A stretch of 64,000 bases of DNA. It comes from Alphaproteobacteria bacterium. Its GTDB lineage: Bacteria > Pseudomonadota > Alphaproteobacteria > Micavibrionales > Micavibrionaceae. The translations under genes and the position numbers were made by a program. This document shows, piece by piece, positions 35,277 to 41,983 of this stretch (the first letter of the stretch is position 1; every line of letters begins with the position of its first letter). The notes below the pieces were generated by a model. That model made no database searches, was not told where the DNA came from, and saw only the letters and a program-made list of their open reading frames with translations. The stretch lies in assembly GCA_016699735.1 (NCBI GenBank), contig CP065008.1, forward strand, positions 868,001 to 932,000, given 5' to 3'.

Positions 35277-35726
35277 ATGGGAATGTTACCGGACAGATTA
35301 GTGATGGCCATGCGGGCCGCTTACTATATCGCCTATAATGGGCGGCAGGATCGGCCCGTGACCAGTGCCGATATTGTCGAGCATTACGACCTCAAGGAAC
35401 GGGCGCTGGAGCCTGTCCTGCAGCGTCTTTCCAGCGAGGGGATTATCGTGTCCATCAAGGGGCCGAAGGGCGGATATTTTGTTCCCGATCCGGTCAATAC
35501 GACCCTGAAGGACATCGTTGAATGTTTTTTTGAAACGGCTATCGACGGCGAGGGACATGAGCATCCAGATGCGTTCGACCGCATCCTGTTCGAGCAGGTT
35601 GAGGCAGGGTTTGAAAAATGGCTGGGGATTCAGTCGGCCACCAGCCTTCAGTATCTTTGTAATGAAGCCCGCAAGCGTCATATCCCGACGATCGAATCGC
35701 CGCCCCCGCTGGATTTCGTGGTCTAA
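35277..35726 (+). CDS. Rrf2 family transcriptional regulator
   Basis: A 149-residue winged-helix regulator: RLVMAMRAAYYIAYN (helix 1), TSADIVEHYDLKERALEPVLQRLSSEGII (recognition region) and SIKGPKGGYFV (wing) are typical of Rrf2 proteins. Only two cysteines are present and not in the three-cysteine Fe-S pattern of IscR, so it probably senses something other than an Fe-S cluster, perhaps a sulfur metabolite as CymR does. It is divergent from cysG with an 80-base shared region, which makes it the likely regulator of the operon. The start is uncertain: ATG at 35277 or 35283, both with poor ribosome sites. Confidence 0.88.
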   Translation: MGMLPDRLVMAMRAAYYIAYNGRQDRPVTSADIVEHYDLKERALEPVLQRLSSEGIIVSIKGPKGGYFVPDPVNTTLKDIVECFFETAIDGEGHEHPDAFDRILFEQVEAGFEKWLGIQSATSLQYLCNEARKRHIPTIESPPPLDFVV

Positions 35727-35807
35727 TCTTCGCTTTTGGTCCCTTGAGGGTCCGCGAGGTGTGTGTTAATTCTGCTTTATACAGAGACAATCCAGAGGGA
35801 TGACCGC

Positions 35808-36503
35808 ATGACCAAGGCCAATATGCTGCTCGGGGGCGTTGTGTTCGTGCTGGGACTTGTGGCTCTGAGCATGGTACTCTCTCCCGATATTGTCAGCGAC
35901 TTGACCGCCCGCGGATCGCAAGTGACGCAAACCATCACCCCGCGCTCTCTCATCCGTACCGAATCCGCCATCCAGAACCAATCTGCGGCACATACGTCTC
36001 AGCAAAAGCCCCAGGATCAGCCGATGGCCGAGATTTCGCCGGATTTCAAGATGAGCGGCGCCGACCAGACCGTCAAGGCGGAGGATCACGGGGACTGGCG
36101 GGTCGAATGCACGAAAACCCCCGAGGGGAACCCCGTTTGCCAGATGTTTCAGCGCCTGCTCTGGAAGGATCAGAAATCGGTGGCTCTGCTCGTCATGGGC
36201 GCTATGGGTGACAGAGACGGTCAGATGATCCCGCGGATGCGCTTTATCGTTCCCATGGGCACCTTCCTTCCACCCGGCCTGATCCTGAGTATCGACGGGG
36301 AGAAGGAATACCGCATCCCAATCCAGTTTTGCGTGCAGCAGGGCTGTGTCGTGAATCTCGATCTCGGCGGCGATATCGTCGAAAAGCTTAAGGGGGGCAG
36401 CGCTCTGCGGGCTGTCTATATGCGCCCGGACCGATTGACGGCCAGCCTTCAGGTCTCGCTCAAGGGCTTCCCCGAAGCGCTGGAGCGCATCAAAAATCCT
36501 TAG
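35808..36503 (+). CDS. Invasion-associated locus B (IalB) family protein
   Basis: A 231-residue protein with an N-terminal membrane anchor or uncleaved signal (ANMLLGGVVFVLGLVALSMVL), a Gln/Ser/Pro-rich linker and an IalB domain (~residues 95-231: DHGDWRVECTKTPEGNPVCQMFQ; RFIVPMGTFLPPGLILSIDG; CVQQGCVVNLDL). The paired cysteines are conserved in the family, which is common in alphaproteobacteria and is periplasmic or surface associated. Despite the name, most members are not linked to invasion. GAGGGA lies seven bases before the ATG at 35808. Confidence 0.88.
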   Translation: MTKANMLLGGVVFVLGLVALSMVLSPDIVSDLTARGSQVTQTITPRSLIRTESAIQNQSAAHTSQQKPQDQPMAEISPDFKMSGADQTVKAEDHGDWRVECTKTPEGNPVCQMFQRLLWKDQKSVALLVMGAMGDRDGQMIPRMRFIVPMGTFLPPGLILSIDGEKEYRIPIQFCVQQGCVVNLDLGGDIVEKLKGGSALRAVYMRPDRLTASLQVSLKGFPEALERIKNP

Positions 36504-36523
36504 GAGTACTCTGAGATAACTAC

Positions 36524-36631
36524 ATGAAAAAGCATTTCATAGTCCTTCTGGTCCTCCTTTTCAGTGGCATTGCTCTCGTAATTGCAGAAAATACTTTTAC
36601 ACTCATCGTCGCAGGAGTGCCGACAACATGA
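36524..36631 (+). CDS. 35-residue hydrophobic peptide
   Basis: An ATG at 36524, with GGAGTACTCTGAG upstream, opens a 35-residue frame: KKHF, then a hydrophobic stretch (IVLLVLLFSGIALVIA), then a short polar end. It resembles a signal peptide or a small membrane protein. Its stop overlaps the ATG of the next gene (ATGA), a layout typical of translational coupling. It could be a true small protein or a leader peptide. Confidence 0.5.
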   Translation: MKKHFIVLLVLLFSGIALVIAENTFTLIVAGVPTT

Positions 36632-37296
36632 AGGCGAAGTCGCCAATCATCTTGGGTCTTGTCAGCATTCCTGTCCTTGCCGTGCTGCTGCTGTGGCTTG
36701 GCAAGGAATACCCGTGGGGCACGTGGCGATACCGCGTGACTGTGGAGATTGTAACTCCCGAGGGAATCAAGACCGGATCAGCAGTCCGCGAACTTCGTGT
36801 ACATACCGAGCCCGGCTTTCTGGGTGTGCGCAAGCAAGGCGTTGCCCATCTCGTAGGAGAAGCGGTCGTTATCGACCTCGGAGAGCGGGGCGTTCTGTTT
36901 GCCCTGCTTTCGGAAGACGACATCTTTCACGCATTTCCCTACAACAATGGAGCGGGCGTGAAGGCTCCCGACGGGATTCGCTTTTACAACGGACTCAGGC
37001 CGGACATCACGGGACAGCTGCCCCGTGAACACTACCCAAGGTTCGCGATTTTCGAGGATATGCAAGACCCTAATACATTGCGGCTAATCTACGGATCGCA
37101 CCTTGATCTGGAGACCCGCAAGAGTGTGTACGTCGATGAAGTCGCAGAACTGCTTGGATATGGCGTCAGAATTCGGAACGTAACTATAGAGATCACAGAC
37201 GATGCGGTGACGTGGGGTGTTGAGAATGTGATTCCACATTTCGGTCCTGTGCCTCGGCCCATAGGTTTTGACGACTTCGTAAGGAAAGGTAGATGA
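36628..37296 (+). CDS. Single-span membrane protein of unknown function
   Basis: A 222-residue protein with an N-terminal membrane helix (IILGLVSIPVLAVLLLWLG) followed by a soluble, probably periplasmic domain with many beta-like segments (WRYRVTVEIVTPEGIKTGSAVREL; GEAVVIDLGERGVLFALL; VRIRNVTIEITDDAVTWG). There are no cysteines or known motifs. It overlaps the 35-residue frame upstream by ATGA. I cannot name its family. Confidence 0.65.
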   Translation: MKAKSPIILGLVSIPVLAVLLLWLGKEYPWGTWRYRVTVEIVTPEGIKTGSAVRELRVHTEPGFLGVRKQGVAHLVGEAVVIDLGERGVLFALLSEDDIFHAFPYNNGAGVKAPDGIRFYNGLRPDITGQLPREHYPRFAIFEDMQDPNTLRLIYGSHLDLETRKSVYVDEVAELLGYGVRIRNVTIEITDDAVTWGVENVIPHFGPVPRPIGFDDFVRKGR

Positions 37297-37299
37297 CTA

Positions 37300-37365
37300 A
37301 TGAATCCGACTCTGATGAAGGCCATTCTGGCCATGGATTCTTACAACCGTGGGTACGATCCATAG
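37300..37365 (+). pseudogene. Possible remnant: 21-residue open frame
   Basis: ATG at 37300 encodes MNPTLMKAILAMDSYNRGYD then Pro and a stop. The segment ILAMDSYNRGYD resembles the start of alpha/beta-hydrolase (lipase-like) proteins I recall from proteobacteria, so this may be the stub of a longer gene cut by a stop and deletion. No continuation is visible in the other frames before aguB. A GGAAAGG occurs about ten bases upstream. Confidence 0.3.
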
Positions 37366-37419
37366 TTAGTGCGATTTCTGACATAAGCAATGAATTAAAG
37401 CCCTGAATCTAAAATTTTA

Positions 37420-38277
37420 TCAAGGGACAAGATCGCCGTACATCTCCGGTCTGCGGTCACGAAAGAACCCCCACACCGCCCGGTATTTCTGCAGCGCATC
37501 GCGGTCGAACGCCTGCACCAGAACCCCATCCTCCGTCTTGCCGAAGGCTTGCAGCAGATCGCCGTTCTGCCCCGCGATGAAAGAACTGCCGTAAAAACTC
37601 TGATCCGCGCCGTTCGCGTTTTCCGTGCCGATGCGGTTGGCGGCGATGACCGGAATGGCGTTGGCCACCGCGTGGCCCTGCATCACGCGCTGCCAGATTT
37701 TGCTGGTGTCGAGCGTGGAATCATAAGGCTCAGCACCGATGGCGGTGGGGTAGAACAGAAACTCTGCGCCCTTCAGTGTCATCGCCCGTGCGGCTTCGGG
37801 GAACCACTGATCCCAGCAGATGCCGATGCCCAGCGCGCCGAATTTCGTCTCCCAGACCTTAAAGCCCGTATTCCCCGGCCGGAAATAATATTTTTCCTGA
37901 TAACCGGGTCCGTCGGGTATGTGCGTCTTGCGGTAGACGCCTAATATCTCGCCCTTATCGTCGATCATGACGACAGAATTGTAGTATTCCGGGCCGTCCT
38001 TTTCGAAAATGGAAACGGGCAAAACGACGCCCTTATCTTTCGCCACTTTCTTGAGTTCAACGACGCATGGATGGGTGTCCGCAGGGTAGGCGGATGAAAA
38101 CCATTTTTCGTCCTGATGCGTGCAGAAATACAGCCCCTGAAACAGCTCGGGCAGCAGAATGATATTGGCGCCTTGCTTGGCCGCCTCGCGGATCAAGACG
38201 GAAACCTTGGCGATATTGTCCTTCATATCGGCGGAAAAGGACGCCTGCACGGCGGCGAGTGTGGTGATGCGGCTCAT
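37420..38277 (-). CDS. aguB: N-carbamoylputrescine amidase
   Basis: A 285-residue nitrilase-superfamily enzyme that hydrolyses N-carbamoylputrescine to putrescine, CO2 and ammonia. The catalytic Glu-Lys-Cys triad lies in LPELFQGLYF, YRKTHIPDGPGYQEKYYF and GIGICWDQWFPEAAR. The IPDGPGYQEKYYFRPGN loop is typical of AguB. It overlaps aguA by ATGA, so the two are co-translated. Together they turn agmatine into putrescine, feeding the carboxyspermidine route. Confidence 0.95.
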   Translation of the reverse strand: MSRITTLAAVQASFSADMKDNIAKVSVLIREAAKQGANIILLPELFQGLYFCTHQDEKWFSSAYPADTHPCVVELKKVAKDKGVVLPVSIFEKDGPEYYNSVVMIDDKGEILGVYRKTHIPDGPGYQEKYYFRPGNTGFKVWETKFGALGIGICWDQWFPEAARAMTLKGAEFLFYPTAIGAEPYDSTLDTSKIWQRVMQGHAVANAIPVIAANRIGTENANGADQSFYGSSFIAGQNGDLLQAFGKTEDGVLVQAFDRDALQKYRAVWGFFRDRRPEMYGDLVP

Positions 38278-39293
38278 ATCTCATCCTTTCCAGAGGAGCG
38301 TATAACAGGAACCTGCTGCGTGATGCAATGAAAAGAACCGCCCCCGGTCAGCAGGGTATGGGAGCGCACCGCGCTCACGGTCCGTGAGGGAAAGAGTTTC
38401 TGGAGGATGTCCAGCGCGGCTCCTTCGGACTCCGTCCCGTAACAGGGCATGACGACGGCCTTGTTGCCGATCACGAAATTCATATGCGAAGCCGGAACGA
38501 TCAGGCCGCTCTCATCCCGCACCAGGCCGGGGGAGGGGATGCGAACGATCTCAAAGCCTTCGGCGATCAGCGTTTGGGCAGTTTTCTCATAAACCGCCTC
38601 GTTCGGATCATCGTCTCCGAACGCCTCGGGGCAGGCGATGAGCCCCGGGGCGACGAACCGGGCGAGATTGTCGATATGCCCGTCCGTATGATCGTTCAGC
38701 AGTCCGTCATCCAGCCAGACAATCCTTTTCGCGCCGAACGACTCACGTAAGGCTGCTTCCGCGTCTTGTTCGCTCCAGTTTTTATTGCGGTTGGGGTTGA
38801 GGACGCACTGCCGCGTCGTTAGGATCGTGCCTTTCCCGTCATGCTCGATGGCTCCGCCCTCCAGAATAAAGTCAAAACGCCGGATGTGAGCGCCGGACTG
38901 TTCTGCGATAAAATCTCCAACCGTATCGTCATGTTCGTAGATGAACTTGCCGCCCCAGCCGTTATGCCCAAAGCGAAGGGCGGTCAAACGGCCAGCCGGA
39001 TCGTACCCGAACACCGGACCCGTATCGCGCAGCCATGTATCGCCGAACAGCGCGGGAACCACTGCCGCCACATCGCCGATCTGTGCCCTTGCATCCGCTA
39101 AGCTTTCATCCCCACAGGCGAGAATAATCACTTTCTGCCCCTGCGCCAGCGCCCGCACCATCTGCGCGACTTCGCTCCGAGCCAGCGCCAGCCTTTCCCC
39201 CGGCCAGCGATCATCGTCGTCATGCGAGGGCCAAGCGGTCCAGATGTCCTGCTGCGGCTCCCACTCAGCGGGGATATAAATACCTGTCTTCAT
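38274..39293 (-). CDS. aguA: Agmatine deiminase
   Basis: A 339-residue peptidylarginine-deiminase-fold enzyme that deiminates agmatine to N-carbamoylputrescine. Motifs are WTAWPSHDDD, DTWLRDTGPVF, LEGGAIEHDGKGTILTT, NDHTDGHIDNLARF (catalytic His and Asp) and the C-terminal LLTGGGSFHCITQQ (catalytic Cys). It starts the aguA-aguB pair. No arginine decarboxylase to make agmatine lies in the window. The nspC remnant sits about 90 bases upstream of its start, on the other strand. Confidence 0.95.
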   Translation of the reverse strand: MKTGIYIPAEWEPQQDIWTAWPSHDDDDRWPGERLALARSEVAQMVRALAQGQKVIILACGDESLADARAQIGDVAAVVPALFGDTWLRDTGPVFGYDPAGRLTALRFGHNGWGGKFIYEHDDTVGDFIAEQSGAHIRRFDFILEGGAIEHDGKGTILTTRQCVLNPNRNKNWSEQDAEAALRESFGAKRIVWLDDGLLNDHTDGHIDNLARFVAPGLIACPEAFGDDDPNEAVYEKTAQTLIAEGFEIVRIPSPGLVRDESGLIVPASHMNFVIGNKAVVMPCYGTESEGAALDILQKLFPSRTVSAVRSHTLLTGGGSFHCITQQVPVIRSSGKDEI

Positions 39294-39382
39294 CGTCCAT
39301 GCATTCGAAAAGCGAAGCTTGTGTCTAGCATAAAATATGAGAAAGCGTATCCTAAAAACCAGAGAACTGGAACCGACGTATA

Positions 39383-39475
39383 CCGCTCCCCGACCTCGCC
39401 CTCCTGCATGAGGATGGAAGAGTTGAGATCGTCAAACGCTTCGGTTATGAGGATTTCGAAGGAAGGTTAGGCTAA
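39383..39475 (+). pseudogene. Remnant of the nspC 3' end
   Basis: This 93-base stretch encodes PLPDLALLHEDGRVEIVKRF and then GYEDFEGRLG and a stop, nearly the same as the last 30 residues of nspC (24166-24258). I count 81 of 93 bases identical. No start or upstream part of the gene is visible, so only the tail survives. Most differences are silent third positions, which shows it diverged while still under coding selection, or derives from a different nspC allele. It lies next to aguA. Confidence 0.85.
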
Positions 39476-39484
39476 CTAAAAAAT

Positions 39485-40090
39485 TCAGCAAGGATCGCAT
39501 TCTGACGAATCTTCTAGATCCTTCCATCTGTCGGTGCTGACAAGAAAAACAGTCATAGGATTTTTTATCTCACGCGAAAGCTTAAAACGAACAGAAGATA
39601 TAGGGCTTTGCTTTAATAAATCTACATCGCCAAAAATAACCTGCGAACACAAGCTTAACTCCCCTTCTCCTGTTGAGAAGTTTGTCATATGCCAAGACTC
39701 TCGAACAGACAAAGTTAAGGGGAATTCATTCTGTGCAGTATCGGTAACGTAAGCATCAACTAGGGCAAAAGGATAGGGAGCATCCTTCTCAAGGTTGCCT
39801 GAAGAAGAGAAAAAATTCTCAACGAAGTTTATTTCCTCTTCTCTTGAGCCTGATTTAATCATGCCAATTAAAAAGCAAACACTTGTGCTACGAAGAGAAA
39901 AAACAGATACAGGAGCAGACGCTACAAATTTAACCTCATGGGTGCCAAGCAAAGCATCTTTCGCCAAAATAACTTTGCTCTCGTTAACCTGTGGGAAAAA
40001 GGCATAAGTAGGTAAGCAAATAAGTACAAGCAGAAATGAAAAGAAGACTGATTTAAAAGATAAAGCAAAATTATTTGAGATCAACAGCAT
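39485..40090 (-). CDS. AT-rich secreted protein of unknown function
   Basis: A 201-residue protein with a signal peptide (SFKSVFFSFLLVLICLPTYAFF), GAGGA eight bases before the ATG, and a mature domain with beta-like segments and four cysteines (two near the C-terminal end, SSECDPC). It is clearly richer in A and T than its neighbours, suggesting transfer. Not recognised. Confidence 0.6.
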   Translation of the reverse strand: MLLISNNFALSFKSVFFSFLLVLICLPTYAFFPQVNESKVILAKDALLGTHEVKFVASAPVSVFSLRSTSVCFLIGMIKSGSREEEINFVENFFSSSGNLEKDAPYPFALVDAYVTDTAQNEFPLTLSVRESWHMTNFSTGEGELSLCSQVIFGDVDLLKQSPISSVRFKLSREIKNPMTVFLVSTDRWKDLEDSSECDPC

Positions 40091-40162
40091 GGTTACATCC
40101 TCAATGACCCTAAGTTTAAGTAAACTGCACGTCGTGAAGCAAGCTTTTTGAAAGTTATGTTC

Positions 40163-40189
40163 AAAAAAAGGCCCGCCGGAGCGGGCCTT
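40163..40189 (-). terminator. Intrinsic terminator of the ornithine decarboxylase gene
   Basis: On the minus strand aaggcccgc-tccg-gcgggcctt is a perfect 9-bp stem followed by ttttttt. It lies about 25 bases after the decarboxylase stop. Confidence 0.9.
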
Positions 40190-40212
40190 CCTGAAATCTC
40201 AAATCTCTCCGC

Positions 40213-41409
40213 CTAAACCAGCAGGATCGTATCGCACTTGCCGAAGCCGTTGAAATCGGTCCGCATCGTCTGGCTATACGCGCCCGTATTCTCGAACACG
40301 ATCCAGTCGCCCATGCGGATATCGGCGGGCAGGGTGAACGGCCCTTCCATCATATCCAGCGAGTCACAGGTCGGCCCCGCAAGGCGGAAATCCATCGTTC
40401 CGCCTTCGAACACGCCTTCGCCGCGCACGGCATGGACCGGGAAACGCGTCCCCAGCAGCGGCCCGGCGTCGAACAGGCCGCCATAGGTGCCGTCGTTCAG
40501 GTACAGCAGATTGCCCTTGCGGAGTTCCACCCGCGCCACCAGCTTGCCGCCCTCGGCCACGAGGCAGCGCCCCGGCTCGGCCAGAAGATCCATATGCTCC
40601 AGTCCGGCCTTGCGGACCCCTTTGCGGATGACATCCATGCAGGTTTGGATTGAGGGAACGTTCTCGCCCGTGTAGAAAACGGGAAAGCCGCCGCCGACAT
40701 CCAGCATATCCACCTTGACGCCGCTATCCGCAATCACACTCTTGGCCAGCATCAGAGCCTGGGTGAAGACGGTTGCATCGGAAATCTGCGTTCCGACATG
40801 GAAGCACAGGCCGAGTTTCTCGCTCACCGTCCGGCATTTCCGCAGCAGTTCCGAGGTTTCCATCGGCGTCGCACCGAATTTGGAGGACAGGTCGATCGTC
40901 GCGCCTTTATTTTTAGGCAGCGCGAGTCGAACGTGCAGCTTCAGATCCGTAGCCAGCCCGGTCTCGCGGATGATCTTGTAAAGCTCATCCTCGCAATCCA
41001 GAACGAAATGACGCACACCGTAACGGTAATACGCCTCGCGGATCGCCTCGGGCGTCTTGACCGGGTGCATAAAATATATTTCGGCTTTGGGCGCATGGGC
41101 GCGGACCAGACGCACCTCGGCGATGGAGGCGGCGTCGAAAGCGCTCACCCCGGCCTTCACCAGCGAGGCGATAACGGATTCATGGGGATTGGTCTTGACG
41201 GCGAACATGGTCTTGCCGGGAAAAGCATCCATGAAACGGCGGGCCGCGGCTTCAATCACGGCGGGCTGCAGGACGTGCAGAGGCTTCGCAGGCTTGCGCT
41301 TGCGGATGAGCTGCTCGTCCGTTCCCTTGAAGACGACAGGCGAACGCTTGACGGTTTTCAGAGCGCCGCCTTGATTTGCTTTTTTTCGGAAGGAAACTAA
41401 TTTTCCCAT
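40213..41409 (-). CDS. Type III ornithine/lysine decarboxylase
   Basis: A 398-residue PLP enzyme with alanine-racemase fold. FAVKTNPHES holds the PLP lysine, HVGTQI and DVGGGFPVFY are cofactor-site motifs, EPGRCLVAEGG binds phosphate, and GPTCDSLDMM carries the catalytic cysteine and the substrate-binding aspartate of ornithine decarboxylases. It yields putrescine (or cadaverine from lysine). The long leader at 41410-41680 suggests control of its expression. GAGAGG precedes the ATG. A terminator follows. Confidence 0.93.
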   Translation of the reverse strand: MGKLVSFRKKANQGGALKTVKRSPVVFKGTDEQLIRKRKPAKPLHVLQPAVIEAAARRFMDAFPGKTMFAVKTNPHESVIASLVKAGVSAFDAASIAEVRLVRAHAPKAEIYFMHPVKTPEAIREAYYRYGVRHFVLDCEDELYKIIRETGLATDLKLHVRLALPKNKGATIDLSSKFGATPMETSELLRKCRTVSEKLGLCFHVGTQISDATVFTQALMLAKSVIADSGVKVDMLDVGGGFPVFYTGENVPSIQTCMDVIRKGVRKAGLEHMDLLAEPGRCLVAEGGKLVARVELRKGNLLYLNDGTYGGLFDAGPLLGTRFPVHAVRGEGVFEGGTMDFRLAGPTCDSLDMMEGPFTLPADIRMGDWIVFENTGAYSQTMRTDFNGFGKCDTILLV

Positions 41410-41983
41410 TTCATAAAACCTCTCAAGAACAAAAAACAGTTAAGGGTAAGTGTTAGGCTTTCTGGAACAGCTTCCCGAAGAGGGAAACCGAACCCGCCCG
41501 CCTGTGTTTTCTTCACAGACGGTGTAGCCGCCTTACCGAATGTTTTTCCTTGGAAGACTTGTATGAGAGGTCAAAGTGAAGGATCGAACGCACAAAGCCC
41601 CGCCACGGGGCTCGGGTTCATCAGCTTCAACAAATCGGGGATGACGGCCCCGGCCGGTAATAGCAACTTTACGTTTCATCACGTAAACCCTTTCAAATCA
41701 AAGGAAGCAGTTATAAAAGTTCTTCCAGTCCAAAAAGTTTACGCCGTTGCATAACCATATCTAGTGTGACCTAGGGGCCAGAGACACGTGCGTAAGGATC
41801 AGTATAATATTTTTTTGCAAGAATCAAAACAATTTATGTGTAAAGAAAGCCTTAAGGCACAAATTTGCCACGACGCGGGTTTTCAGTGATAACAGAGGGG
41901 GTCTAAAAGATTAAGGAAGAGTAACTTTTCAGGCTCTTGACCCGAACGAAGAATGACCGGAAACCAACCTGAAGGAAACAGAT
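41410..41983. other. Long divergent region between ornithine decarboxylase and ovoA
   Basis: These 574 bases hold the promoters of both genes. On the decarboxylase side the minus strand contains hairpins at 41596-41612 (agccccg-cca-cggggct), 41502-41518 (ctgtg-ttttctt-cacag) and 41472-41486 (ttccc-gaaga-gggaa). A structured leader such as the alphaproteobacterial speF motif, known upstream of ornithine decarboxylase genes, is plausible here. The ovoA side (41750-41980) is AT-rich with no clear gene. Confidence 0.5.
41533..41679 (-). CDS. Possible 48-residue leader peptide upstream of the decarboxylase
   Basis: A minus-strand frame starts at ATG 41679 with GAAAGGG about nine bases upstream and encodes a basic peptide (MKRKVAITGRGRHPR...). 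A GC-rich hairpin lies within it. It could be a leader peptide coupled to polyamine control or just chance; no homologue is recognised. Confidence 0.2.
   Translation of the reverse strand: MKRKVAITGRGRHPRFVEADEPEPRGGALCVRSFTLTSHTSLPRKNIR

Noticed and set aside
41563..41754. A 63-codon plus-strand frame between the decarboxylase and ovoA
   Set aside because: No ribosome site and no motif; the hairpins on the minus strand explain the region better.
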